Origin: Actinomadura physcomitrii | GTDB taxonomy: Bacteria > Actinomycetota > Actinomycetes > Streptosporangiales > Streptosporangiaceae | Assembly (NCBI RefSeq): GCF_008923205.2 | Contig: NZ_WBMS02000007.1 | Coordinates: 215,189-279,188 of the forward strand | Direction: 5' to 3' | Length of the DNA: 64,000 nucleotides | In this document: in pieces, positions 1 through 8,711 of the stretch | How positions within the stretch are numbered: the stretch's first letter is position 1 | Layout: every line of letters begins with the position of its first letter | Made by a program: the position numbers and the translations under genes | The notes under the pieces: generated by a model | Database searches by the model: none | Told to the model about the DNA's origin: nothing | What the model saw: only the letters and a program-made list of their open reading frames with translations

Positions 1-2208
1 GGCCACTCCACCGGGCACCTGCTGTCGGCGCTCGCGCAGGCGCACGCCAACACCGGCGACGACGCGTACGCGGCCAAGGGCCGGTACATCGTCGGCGAGC
101 TGGCGAAATGCCAGGCGGCCTCGCCGTCGGCCGGGTTCGGCGCCGGGTACCTGTCGGCGTTCGAGGAGGCCGTCTTCGACCAGATGGAGGCGGGCGGCCA
201 CCCCTGGGCGCCGTACTACACCCTCCACAAGATCATGGCCGGGCTGCTCGACCAGTACCGGCTGAGCGGCAACGCGCAGGCGCTGACCGTGCTCAAGGGG
301 ATGGCGTCCTGGGCCGGAACCCGCACGGCCAAGCTGAGCACCGCCCAGATGCAGGCGGTGCTCGGCGTCGAGTTCGGCGGCATGAACGACGTGCTCGCCG
401 AGCTGTACCAGGTCACCGGCGACCCCGAGCACCTGGCGACGGCCCGCCGCTTCGACCACGAGGCGGTCTTCGGACCGCTCGCCGCCCGCACCGACGCCCT
501 CGACGGCCTGCACGCCAACACCCAGATCCCCAAGATCGTCGGTGCGGTGCGCGAGTACGAGGCGACCGGCGAGACCCGCTACCACGACATCGCCGCCTTT
601 TTCTGGGACACGGTCGTCCACCACCATTCCTACGTGATCGGCGGGAACAGCAACAACGAGCTCTTCTGCCCGCCCGGCGAGATCGCCAGCCGGCTCGGCT
701 CCGACACCTGCGAGAACTGCAACTCCTACAACATGCTGAAGCTCTCGCGGCTGCTGTTCCTGCACGACCCGTCCGCGTCCGCCTACATGGACTACTACGA
801 GTGGACGCTGCTCAACCAGATGCTCGGCGAACAGGACCCCGACTCCGAGCACGGGTTCGTCACCTACTACACCGGCCTGTGGCCCGGCTCGCAGCGCGAG
901 GTCAAAGGCGGCCTGAAGGCGGCGCCCGGCAGCTACAGCTCCGACTACGACAACTTCTCCTGCGACCACGGCACCGGAATGGAGACGGCGACGAAATTCG
1001 CCGACAGCATCTATTTCCGTTCCGGTGACGAGATGTACGTCAACCTCTTCATTCCGTCCGAGGTGACCTGGAAGGAACGCGGAATCGGGCTCCGGCAGGA
1101 GACCGGGTACCCGCACTCCGACCGGACGCGGCTGACGGTGACGTCCGGCTCGTCCCGGTTCACGCTGAAGATCCGGGTGCCGGGCTGGCTCGGCGCGCGC
1201 GGCGCCCGGCCCCGGATCAAGGTGAACGGCGCCGCCGTGCCGGTGAAGGCCCGTCCCGGGACCTACGTCGCGATCGAGCGGCACTGGAAGCGCGGCGACG
1301 TCGTCGACGTCGCGATGCCGATGGCGCCAGTGTGGCGGAAGGCGCCCGACAACCCGTGCGTCCAGGCCGTCAGCGTCGGCCCGGTCGTCCTGGCGGGGGA
1401 GTACGGAGACCGGACGCTCAACGCGTTCCCGGCGATCGACCCGCGCTCTCTGCGCGCCGACCGCGGTGCTCCGCTGGCCTACACCGCCACGGCGGACGGC
1501 GCGACCGTGAAGCTGAAGCCGTTCGCCGAAGTCCAGCACGAGCACTACACGGTGTACTGGGCGACGCCCGCGCCGCGCCGCAAGCCCGCGCTGCTGGCGC
1601 ACTTCCCCCTCACCGGGCGGAGCCTCGCCGACGCGACGGGCCGGTGGCCGGACGCGTCGCTGGCGTCCGGCGCGGCGTGGGCCGAGGACGGCGGCGCGGT
1701 CGTGCTCGACGGCACCGGCGGCCACGTCGCGCTGCCCGCCGGGCTCCTGTCCGGGCTCGACGCGCTGACCGTCTCCCTCTGGCTGAACCTCGACACCGTC
1801 CCCAACAACACGCGGGTGTTCGACCTCGGGTTCAACAAGACGACGTACTTCGCCGTCATCGCCCGGACCGGGTCGGCCAAGGCCCGCTTCACCATGAAGA
1901 TCACCGGCATGGACGGCGAGGACTACGCCGACGCGCCGTCCGCCCTCCCCGCCGGCGCCTGGACCCACGTCGCCGTCACCGCCGGGGGCGGATCGGCGGT
2001 CCTGTACGTCGACGGGGTCCCGGCCGGACGCAACGACGCCCTCGTCATGAGCCCCCTCGCACTCGGCGCCACCACGCACAACTACCTCGGCCGCTCCCAG
2101 GACACCCGCAACCCGGCCATGGACGGCCAGGTCACCGGGTTCCGCCTCTACGACCACGTCCTGACGGCCGACGAGATCGCCTCCCTGCACACGCAGGGCC
2201 GTTCCTAG
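1..2208 (+). CDS. GH127/DUF1680-type beta-L-arabinofuranosidase with LamG-like C-terminal domain, 5' partial
   Basis: The frame is open from base 1 and reads GHSTGHLLSALAQAHANTGD, so the gene starts outside the window; only about 735 codons are visible. The body is the alpha/alpha barrel family used by GH127 enzymes that remove terminal arabinofuranose from plant or mycobacterial glycans. Visible family signatures are the DTCENCNSYNMLKL segment (near 709-740) and NFSCDHGTGME (near 952-984). In GH127 a Cys-Cys pair and a nearby Glu bind zinc and supply the nucleophile; here the first Cys is kept and the second is Asp. The last ~230 residues form a LamG/concanavalin-like domain (LLAHFPLTGRSLADATG onwards), probably carbohydrate binding. 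Followed after 10 bp by the rhamnosidase gene, so the two are probably one catabolic operon. Family certain, exact substrate not. Confidence 0.85.
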   Translation, partial: GHSTGHLLSALAQAHANTGDDAYAAKGRYIVGELAKCQAASPSAGFGAGYLSAFEEAVFDQMEAGGHPWAPYYTLHKIMAGLLDQYRLSGNAQALTVLKGMASWAGTRTAKLSTAQMQAVLGVEFGGMNDVLAELYQVTGDPEHLATARRFDHEAVFGPLAARTDALDGLHANTQIPKIVGAVREYEATGETRYHDIAAFFWDTVVHHHSYVIGGNSNNELFCPPGEIASRLGSDTCENCNSYNMLKLSRLLFLHDPSASAYMDYYEWTLLNQMLGEQDPDSEHGFVTYYTGLWPGSQREVKGGLKAAPGSYSSDYDNFSCDHGTGMETATKFADSIYFRSGDEMYVNLFIPSEVTWKERGIGLRQETGYPHSDRTRLTVTSGSSRFTLKIRVPGWLGARGARPRIKVNGAAVPVKARPGTYVAIERHWKRGDVVDVAMPMAPVWRKAPDNPCVQAVSVGPVVLAGEYGDRTLNAFPAIDPRSLRADRGAPLAYTATADGATVKLKPFAEVQHEHYTVYWATPAPRRKPALLAHFPLTGRSLADATGRWPDASLASGAAWAEDGGAVVLDGTGGHVALPAGLLSGLDALTVSLWLNLDTVPNNTRVFDLGFNKTTYFAVIARTGSAKARFTMKITGMDGEDYADAPSALPAGAWTHVAVTAGGGSAVLYVDGVPAGRNDALVMSPLALGATTHNYLGRSQDTRNPAMDGQVTGFRLYDHVLTADEIASLHTQGRS

Positions 2209-2218
2209 GAGAGACCCC

Positions 2219-5200
2219 TTGCGCAACCCGATGCGCGGCCTCGCGGCCGCAGCGGTGACCGCCGTCCTGCCCCTCAGCCTCCTCGCCGCGCCGGCGCACG
2301 CCGCCGCCCCCGCGGGCGTCACCGGCCTGCGGGCCGACGACCTGTCCCAGGCGCTCGGCATCGACGACACCACCCCGCCCCTCACCTGGCAGCTGCGCGG
2401 CGGCCGGAACACCGCCCAGACCGCCTACCAGATCCAGGCCGCCACCAGCGAGAAGGCGCTGCACCGGGGCCGCCCCGACCTGTGGGACTCCGGCCGCGTC
2501 GCCTCCGCCGCCCAGCGCACCGACTACGCCGGCAAGGCGCTCGGCAGCCGCACCCGCGTGTACTGGCGGGTCCGCGTGTGGACGGGCCCGAAGGCGTCCG
2601 GCTGGTCGGCGCCGTCCTGGTTCGAGACCGGCCTCACCGCCCAGAGCGACTGGCAGGGCCGCTGGATCGGCCAGAAGGACTGGCAGACCAGCACCAAGAA
2701 GCCCGACCCGATCGTGGTGAAGCTGCCGAAGACCACCGCCCGCTACGTCCGCCTCGACGTCACCAAGCTGGGGCTGCCGATGGTCGAGCAGGTGCCGGAC
2801 GAGACGTACCGGCTCCAGCTCGCCGAGCTGGAGGTCCGCGACTCCGCCGACCCCGGCACGAACCTCGCCGCCGGGCGGACCGTCACCGCGTCCGACAACG
2901 GCGGCAACGTCAACCGCAAGTGGGGCACCCGCTACCTCACCGACGGGACGGAGACGACGAACCAGGAGTTCGCCGGCTGGTCCAGCTCCGCCTACACCAA
3001 GGCGGACGTCTCGGACGCGCCGCTGACGCTGACCGTCGACCTCAAGGACGCCAAGGCGTTCGACGAGGTCCTGCTGTTCCCGCGCACCGACCAGCCCGCC
3101 GAGGGCGGGAAGGTCCCGTACGCGCCCGCCGACTTCACCGTCGGCACGTCCGACGCCGCCGACGGCGCGTTCGAGAACCGCGCGGCCGTCACCGGGCAGC
3201 AGCCGCCGGAGTCGCCGATCCCCGAAGCGCTGCCGATCTTCGCCAAGGACTTCTCGCTGCCGCGCGGCGTCCGCGACGCCCGCCTCTACGTCGCCGGGCT
3301 CGGCGTCTACGAGGCGCGGCTCAACGGCCGCCGCATCGGCGACGCCGAGCTCGAACCCGCCAACACCGGGTACGCCGAGCGCGTCCAGTACGCGACGTAC
3401 GACGTCACGAAGATGCTGCGGCCCGGCGGCAACACGCTCGGCGTCGAACTCGGCAACGGCACCGCCAACGTGATCTCCACGCCCGACCGGTACCGCAAGT
3501 TCTCCGGCACCATCAGCGACCCCAAGCTGATGGCGCAGCTGGAGGTCACGCTCGCGAACGGGCAGGTCGTGCGGGTCGCCAGCGACGGGACGTGGAAGAC
3601 CGTCCTCGGGCCCGTCACCTTCTCCAACTGGTACGGCGGCGAGGACCACGACGCCCGCCGCGAGCGCCCCGGCTGGGACCGGCCCGGCGCGTCCCGCTCC
3701 GGCTGGGAGGCCGCCGTCCCGGTGGCGGCGCCCGGCGCGCTCAGCGGGCGCGAGGCCGAACCCGTCCGCGTCGTCGAGACCCTGCCCGGCAAGCGGGTCG
3801 GCTCCGGCGACGGCTACCAGGTCTTCGACATCGGCCGGGTCATCGCCGGACGCCCCGAGATCACCGTCACCGCGCCCGCCGGCACCGCCGTGCGCGTCTA
3901 CCCGTCCGAGAGCCTCAAGGACGGCCGCGCCGACCAGTCGATCAGCAACGTCGGCGCGCCGATCTGGGACCAGTACACGACCCGCACCTCGCGCGCCGAG
4001 ACCTGGCACCCGCAGTTCTCCTACGGCTCGTTCCGGTACCTGGAGGTGCGCGGCCTGCCCGCCGGCGCGACGATCACCGTCCGCGGGCAGGCGCTGCGCA
4101 ACGACACCGCGTCCGCCGGCACGTTCAGCTCGTCCAACGACCTCATCAACGGGATCCACGGGCTGATCAGGCGCGCCATCGAGAACAACATGCAGAGCAT
4201 CCTCACCGACTGCCCGAGCCGCGAGAAGCTCGGCTGGCTGGAGCAGGACCACCTCGTCGGCGACGCCCTCGCCGCCAACTACGACGTGCACGCGCTGCTG
4301 CGCAAGGTCGTCCAGGACATGGCGGACGCGCAGACCGACACCGGCCTCATCCCGTCCACCGTGCCGGACTACACCGTCCTCGCCGGCGCCTACCGCGACG
4401 ACCCCAACTGGGGCGGCGCGTTCGTCGTCGTCCCGTGGCAGCTGTACCAGAACTACGGCGACACCGAGACGATGCGGACGTACTACGCGCAGATGAAGAA
4501 GTACTCCGCCTACCTGGAGGCCCGCGCGACCGACGGGCTCACCGACTACAGCCTCGGCGACTGGTTCACGCCCGACCGGACGTTCCCGAAGATGGTGTCG
4601 GGCACCTACGGCTACTGGCGCGTCAACGACACCCTCGCCAAGATCGCCGGGGTCCTCGGCGAGACCGCCGACGCCGCCGCCTACAAGGCCAAGGCGGACC
4701 AGAGCGTCAAGTCCCTCACCGACAAGTACTACGACGCCTCCACCGGCACGTTCGCGGGCGGCGGCCAGGGCGCCGAGGCCATCGCCCTCGACATGGGCGC
4801 GGTGCCCGCGGCCGACCGGCAGAAGCTCCTCGACCACCTGGTGTCCAGCGTGAAGGACGCCGGCTACCACCTGCTGCTCGGCGAGATCTCGCTGCCGTCG
4901 GCGTTCCGCGTCCTGCCCGACGACGTCGTCTACCGGATCGCCACGCAGACCGACAGCCCCAGCTACGGCTACCAGGTCGTGCACGGCAACACCGCCCTCG
5001 GCGAGTCGTGGGACGGCGGCAGCGGCCAGTCGCAGGACCACTTCATGCTCGGCTCGATCGACTCGTGGTTCACCTCCCGCCTCGCCGGCATCCAGCAGGC
5101 GGCCGGCTCCACCGGCTACCGGAACCTGGTCGTCGCCCCGGCCGTCGTCGGCGACCTGACCAGCGCGTCCGCGACCCGGCAGACCCCGTACGGCGAGGTC

Positions 5201-5347
5201 CGCTCGTCCTGGACGCGCGACGGCGGCAAGGTCACGCTGACCGTCACCGTCCCGGCCGGCGGCACCGCCGAGGTCCACGTCCCCGGCACCGCCGAACCCG
5301 CGAAGGTCGGCTCCGGCACCTGGACCTTCCACGGCACCGTCGCCTGA
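2219..5347 (+). CDS. secreted alpha-L-rhamnosidase, GH78
   Basis: 1042 residues from a TTG start with AGGAGAG about 5 bases upstream; an ATG four codons in is the alternative. A signal peptide is clear (basic MRNPMRG, hydrophobic core, APAHAAAP cleavage region), so the enzyme is exported. Order of parts: N-terminal Fn3-like domain of bacterial rhamnosidases (about 35-140), an inserted F5/8-type discoidin-like domain (about 155-330), rhamnosidase N domain (about 335-500), the (alpha/alpha)6 catalytic barrel with TDCPSREKLGWLEQDH (about 660-675) and ALGESWDGG (about 920), and a C-terminal beta-sandwich. GH78 enzymes release terminal alpha-L-rhamnose by inversion, using Glu residues of the barrel. 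The adjacent GH127 enzyme suggests joint attack on rhamnose/arabinose-bearing plant polysaccharide or glycosides. Confidence 0.93.
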   Translation: MRNPMRGLAAAAVTAVLPLSLLAAPAHAAAPAGVTGLRADDLSQALGIDDTTPPLTWQLRGGRNTAQTAYQIQAATSEKALHRGRPDLWDSGRVASAAQRTDYAGKALGSRTRVYWRVRVWTGPKASGWSAPSWFETGLTAQSDWQGRWIGQKDWQTSTKKPDPIVVKLPKTTARYVRLDVTKLGLPMVEQVPDETYRLQLAELEVRDSADPGTNLAAGRTVTASDNGGNVNRKWGTRYLTDGTETTNQEFAGWSSSAYTKADVSDAPLTLTVDLKDAKAFDEVLLFPRTDQPAEGGKVPYAPADFTVGTSDAADGAFENRAAVTGQQPPESPIPEALPIFAKDFSLPRGVRDARLYVAGLGVYEARLNGRRIGDAELEPANTGYAERVQYATYDVTKMLRPGGNTLGVELGNGTANVISTPDRYRKFSGTISDPKLMAQLEVTLANGQVVRVASDGTWKTVLGPVTFSNWYGGEDHDARRERPGWDRPGASRSGWEAAVPVAAPGALSGREAEPVRVVETLPGKRVGSGDGYQVFDIGRVIAGRPEITVTAPAGTAVRVYPSESLKDGRADQSISNVGAPIWDQYTTRTSRAETWHPQFSYGSFRYLEVRGLPAGATITVRGQALRNDTASAGTFSSSNDLINGIHGLIRRAIENNMQSILTDCPSREKLGWLEQDHLVGDALAANYDVHALLRKVVQDMADAQTDTGLIPSTVPDYTVLAGAYRDDPNWGGAFVVVPWQLYQNYGDTETMRTYYAQMKKYSAYLEARATDGLTDYSLGDWFTPDRTFPKMVSGTYGYWRVNDTLAKIAGVLGETADAAAYKAKADQSVKSLTDKYYDASTGTFAGGGQGAEAIALDMGAVPAADRQKLLDHLVSSVKDAGYHLLLGEISLPSAFRVLPDDVVYRIATQTDSPSYGYQVVHGNTALGESWDGGSGQSQDHFMLGSIDSWFTSRLAGIQQAAGSTGYRNLVVAPAVVGDLTSASATRQTPYGEVRSSWTRDGGKVTLTVTVPAGGTAEVHVPGTAEPAKVGSGTWTFHGTVA

Positions 5348-5351
5348 CGAC

Positions 5352-5394
5352 CCGGGCCCGCCCTCCCATCACCCCCCGGGGAGGGCGGGCCCGG
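5352..5394. terminator. strong bidirectional hairpin terminator
   Basis: A perfect 16-bp inverted repeat (5352-5367 against 5379-5394) encloses an 11-nt loop. It begins 4 bases after the rhamnosidase stop and faces the convergent PPOX gene ending at 5421, so it can end both transcripts. No U-tract follows, which is usual in actinomycetes. Confidence 0.85.
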
Positions 5395-5420
5395 CGCCAG
5401 CGCACCGCCCCGGGGCGGTG

Positions 5421-5948
5421 TCATGTCGCGAAGGTCCAGCGGGTCGCGGCGTACGGCTCGACGAACGCGACGCCGACCGCGGCGCGGACGGTGAAGCGGT
5501 ACAGGTGCCACGGCGGCGGGCCCGCGCTCTGCGCGCTGTACGGGGCGGTGAACGCGTCGCCGTCGACCTGTGCGGGCCAGCCGCCCTCGCGGTAGGCGGC
5601 GGCGACGGGTTCGAGCACGGCCGGGTCGGTGACCCGCGCCGCCTCGCCTTCGAGGACGAGGTCCAGGCCCTCCAGCCGGGCGGACAGCGTGCACGCCGGG
5701 TTCCGCGCGAGGTTGCGGGACTTGCGCGTGCCGGGGCCGCTGGTGAAGTACAGATCGCCGTCGTGCCACAGGGCGCCGATGCCGGCCGAGTGGGGCCGGC
5801 CGTCCGGGCGGACCGTGCCGAGGAAGACGGGCGTCTCCATCCGCGGCAGGCCCTCGGCCAGCGCGGTCCGGGCCCGTTCCCAGGGCATCGGGCCGCCGCT
5901 GTCGTAGATGTCCAGGTCTTTGACGTCGACGGGTTCGCGGTCGGTCAT
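5421..5948 (-). CDS. pyridoxamine 5'-phosphate oxidase-fold (FMN/F420 split-barrel) protein
   Basis: 175 residues starting MTDREPVDVKDLDIY; a GGAGAG box lies about 8 bases upstream of this ATG, whereas the longer frame reaching 6011 has no such signal. The sequence fits the PPOX-class split barrel: ETPVFLGTVRPDGRPHSAGI (first strands), DLYFTSGPGTRKSRNLARNP (flavin-phosphate-type K/R region) and a C-terminal PWHLYRFTVRAAVGV strand. Such small proteins bind FMN or F420 and act as oxidoreductases on unknown small molecules or heme. It stands alone between two convergent or divergent neighbours, so context gives no substrate. Family sure, function open. Confidence 0.85.
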   Translation of the reverse strand: MTDREPVDVKDLDIYDSGGPMPWERARTALAEGLPRMETPVFLGTVRPDGRPHSAGIGALWHDGDLYFTSGPGTRKSRNLARNPACTLSARLEGLDLVLEGEAARVTDPAVLEPVAAAYREGGWPAQVDGDAFTAPYSAQSAGPPPWHLYRFTVRAAVGVAFVEPYAATRWTFAT

Positions 5949-6198
5949 GGCTGTCACCTCTCCGTTCGTGCGGTCTCGAGAGATATGACCGGCGAGCGCC
6001 CGGGAACTCATCGGCTCGCGATCACCGGGGACGCCCTCCGCCGGCTCGCCGCACGCGTCCGGCCGCCCGAGCCGCGGCAGGGCGGCGTGCGAGGCTGCTC
6101 ACAGGTTCGGTGCCCGATCTGCTGGGCACGGCTCTCCTGGCACGGCGGATTTCCGGACCGGCGGATTCCAGGCAGGCGCCATCCGAAGGGGGAGGACC

Positions 6199-7029
6199 AT
6201 GACCGTACCCGACGTCAGGCTCAACGACGGGGCCATGATGCCGCAGCTCGGCTTCGGGGTGTTCCAGGTGTCCGACGAGGAGGCCGAGCACGCCGTGGAG
6301 GTCGCGCTGCGCGACGGCTACCGCAGCGTCGACACCGCCAGCGCCTACGGCAACGAGGAGGGCACCGGCCGCGCGCTGCGCGCGTCCGGGCTGCCGCGCG
6401 AGGAGCTGTTCGTCACCACCAAGCTGTGGAACAGCGACCAGGGCTACGACCGGACGCTCCGGGCGTTCGACGCCAGCATGCGCCGCCTCGGCCTGGACTA
6501 CCTCGACCTGTACCTGATCCACTGGCCGATGCCCGGCCACGACACCTACATGGACACCTGGCGGGCGTTCCAGAAGCTCCAGGAGGACGGCCGGATCCGC
6601 TCGATCGGCGTCTCCAACTTCACCGTCGACGCGCTGCGCCGAGTGATGGACGAGTCCGGCACGGTGCCCGCGGTCAACCAGATCGAGCTGCACCCCTACT
6701 TCCAGCAGGACGGCCTCCGCGCGTTCCACCGGGAGCACGGCATCCACACCGAGGCCTGGGCGCCGCTCGGGCAGGGCCAGGGCCTGCTGGACGACCCGGC
6801 GCTCGCCCGCATCGCGCAGGCGCACGACCGGACCCCGGCGCAGGTGGTGCTGCGCTGGCACCTGCAGATCGGCAACGTGGTCATCCCGAAGTCGGTGACG
6901 CCGAGGCGGATCGCCGAGAACATCGACGTGTTCGGCTTCGACCTCGGCCCGGACGACATGAAGACGATCGCCGAGCTGGACAAGGGCGCCCGGGTCGGCC
7001 CCGACCCGGCCACCTTCGAGATGGCCTGA
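6199..7029 (+). CDS. aldo/keto reductase (2,5-diketo-D-gluconate reductase type)
   Basis: 276 residues; ATG preceded by GGGGGAGG at 6 bases. This is a single AKR (beta/alpha)8 barrel with the full tetrad: Asp and Tyr in DTASAYGNEEG, Lys in TTKLWNSD and His in LIHWPMPG. The NADPH-binding end is present as IPKSVTPRRIAENI. It reduces aldehydes or ketones with NADPH in the cytoplasm; family members of this length include diketogluconate and methylglyoxal reductases. It is monocistronic, with about 250 bases of non-coding sequence upstream (5949-6198) in which I see only a short GTGCCC/GGGCAC dyad near 6111-6130. It ends 13 bases before the convergent DUF2293 gene. Confidence 0.92.
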   Translation: MTVPDVRLNDGAMMPQLGFGVFQVSDEEAEHAVEVALRDGYRSVDTASAYGNEEGTGRALRASGLPREELFVTTKLWNSDQGYDRTLRAFDASMRRLGLDYLDLYLIHWPMPGHDTYMDTWRAFQKLQEDGRIRSIGVSNFTVDALRRVMDESGTVPAVNQIELHPYFQQDGLRAFHREHGIHTEAWAPLGQGQGLLDDPALARIAQAHDRTPAQVVLRWHLQIGNVVIPKSVTPRRIAENIDVFGFDLGPDDMKTIAELDKGARVGPDPATFEMA

Positions 7030-7042
7030 CCTCCGGGGCGCG

Positions 7043-8104
7043 TCAGGGGCGGCGGCGCCAGGCGGCGAGCGCCGCGTCGACGTCGGCGCGGATGCGGTCG
7101 CGGGCCGCGCGGCGCGGCACCCCGGACATCAGCAGCGCGTCGTAGCCGGTGTCGAGGTGCCGGATCGAGGCGATGACGGCGAGCGTGACGGCGTTCTCGT
7201 CCAGGTCGCGGCCCGCCGCCGTGCGGCCGACCCGCCCGCTGCCGCGCAGCCCGGCGTGCCGGGCGATCTCCTCGGCGCGGCCGGGCGGGCAGCCGGGGAA
7301 CAGCCGGACGATCTCGACGGCCATCCGCTCCTGGAAGCCGGCGTCCTCGGCGGCGCGGCGCTCCCGGTCGCGGTCGCGGCGGCGGGCGCGCGCGTCCTCG
7401 TCGGCGAGGCACTGCTCCTCGGCGCGCTCCAGCGCCGCCTCCTCGACCAGCACGCCGCGCCGCTCGTAGCGCTTGCGGCGCCGGTTGTGCCGGACGACGA
7501 CGGCCGACAGCCCGCTCTCCTTCTTCGCGCGGCGGCTCAGCGCGGCGTTCCCGGACGGCAGGAACACCAGGTGCCCGAGGTCGGCGCAGTCCAGGCAGAG
7601 CGGCGCGCCGTCCTCGATGACCTGGAGGCCGCCGGGGGAGTGGCAGCCGCCGCACGTCCAGTCGCCCGCCGGCATCAGGACGGTGAGGTCGGGCGCCTTG
7701 GCCTGCCGGGCGGCGAGGCGCTCGCGCTGCGCGGGGGTCAGCTCGGGCGACAGCCAGTGCGTGCGGTGGTCGCGTTCGGCGGCGGCGCTCCCGCTCGCGG
7801 TGAAGCGCAGCTCGCGGTGGTCGCGGGTGGCGGCCGGGTAGGGGGTCTCGGCGGGCTCCAGGCCGTTCGCCTCGGCCCAGGCGCGCAGGGCGCGCAGCGC
7901 GGCGGCGATCCGGTCGGGGCGGACGGCCATCGCGGCGTGCAGGTGGTCGTGCCGCCCCTGCCGCCACTCGTCGACGGTCGCGGTCCGGAGCCAGCCGAGC
8001 CGGACGAACACCTCCACGGGCGCCACGGTCCGGGACCGCTTCAGCAGCTCTCCGGCGGCGTCCGACACCCGGCGCGCCAGCCGGGACTCATGCACCTCGC
8101 TCAC
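7043..8104 (-). CDS. DUF2293 domain protein
   Basis: 353 residues from GTG (MSEVHESRLARRV). The C-terminal third carries the DUF2293 pattern: MAVEIVRLFPGCPPGRAEEIA and ASIRHLDTGYDALLMSG followed by RRAARDRIRADVDA. A central zinc-ribbon-like element is formed by CGGCHSPGG and CLDC (about residues 152-181), with a highly charged, probably helical linker after it (EEQCLADEDARARRRDRDRE). No enzymatic motif is recognisable. The family is widespread in actinomycetes and fungi with no assigned role; the zinc ribbon and basic stretches would suit nucleic-acid binding, which is inference. Confidence 0.8.
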   Translation of the reverse strand: MSEVHESRLARRVSDAAGELLKRSRTVAPVEVFVRLGWLRTATVDEWRQGRHDHLHAAMAVRPDRIAAALRALRAWAEANGLEPAETPYPAATRDHRELRFTASGSAAAERDHRTHWLSPELTPAQRERLAARQAKAPDLTVLMPAGDWTCGGCHSPGGLQVIEDGAPLCLDCADLGHLVFLPSGNAALSRRAKKESGLSAVVVRHNRRRKRYERRGVLVEEAALERAEEQCLADEDARARRRDRDRERRAAEDAGFQERMAVEIVRLFPGCPPGRAEEIARHAGLRGSGRVGRTAAGRDLDENAVTLAVIASIRHLDTGYDALLMSGVPRRAARDRIRADVDAALAAWRRRP

Positions 8105-8188
8105 GGCGCACCACGCTATAGGACCCCTCGGACGATACCCCCCGACCTGCGTCGATCACGAAAAGTCACGCAGCGTAGCGTTCTGTGC

Positions 8189-8401
8189 ATGGGGGACGAT
8201 CGGACGAGCTGGACGGGCCCGGGCGGTCTGCGCGTGACGGCGGTGCGGCTGTCGGGGGCGCACGGGGTGTGGGCGGCGCTCGCGGGCGTGCGCGGAGCCG
8301 GCGCGTACCTCGTGACGCGGAACGGCGAGATCGTCGGCTACTACGCCACCGTGGAGGAGCTCGCGGACGTGCTGGACCTGGCCGAGCTGCGCGCCGACTA
8401 G
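8189..8401 (+). CDS. small conserved-type protein, unknown function
   Basis: 70 residues starting MGDDRTSWTGPGG and ending LDLAELRAD. No Shine-Dalgarno sequence is present, but TAGCGT at 8176-8181 sits 7 bases before the ATG, the spacing expected for a leaderless transcript. The protein is a compact beta-rich unit with YLVTRNGEIVGYYATVEELA, which reads like a single small folded domain; no signal peptide or membrane segment. It lies divergent to the DUF2293 gene. I do not recognise a function. Codon use (G/C third positions throughout) supports it being a real gene. Confidence 0.6.
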   Translation: MGDDRTSWTGPGGLRVTAVRLSGAHGVWAALAGVRGAGAYLVTRNGEIVGYYATVEELADVLDLAELRAD

Positions 8402-8444
8402 GGACCCTGCCCTGGGCCGTGCTAGGGGAAATCCCCCGGGGGTC

Positions 8445-8699
8445 ACCGGTTGCAAGGCGCTCGGCGGCAAGGCCGGCAAGCAGATCAAGGTCGTCGCCTT
8501 CGACGGCACCCCGGACGGCATCAAAGCCGTCCAGGACGGCACGCTGAACGCGACCGTCGCGCAGCAGCCCCGGCTGCTCGGCAAGATGGCCGTGGACAGC
8601 GCGCTCAAGGCGGCCAGGGGCGGCGCGCTGGTCGCCAACGCCCCGGTGCCGGTGAAGATCGCCACGCCGGAGAACGCCGCCCAGTTCGCCACACACTAG
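8445..8699 (+). pseudogene. C-terminal remnant of a ribose ABC transporter substrate-binding protein (RbsB-like)
   Basis: About 84 codons in one frame (KALGGKAGKQIKVVAFDGTP, then GTLNATVAQQPRLLGKMAVD, ending FATH and TAG). This matches the last quarter of periplasmic sugar-binding proteins of the RbsB type, including the FDGTP and ATVAQQP motifs of the hinge and second lobe. There is no start codon, no signal peptide and no first lobe; upstream bases are the end of the small gene at 8401. It stops 12 bases before ribokinase, so an rbs transporter operon has lost all but this tail. Confidence 0.75.
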
Positions 8700-8711
8700 A
8701 AGGGGAGTCCC

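Noticed and set aside
2132..5332. 1066-residue minus-strand open frame opposite the rhamnosidase
   Set aside because: Low-complexity Gly/Val/Arg/Asp-rich translation, no domains; it mirrors the third-position GC of the real gene.
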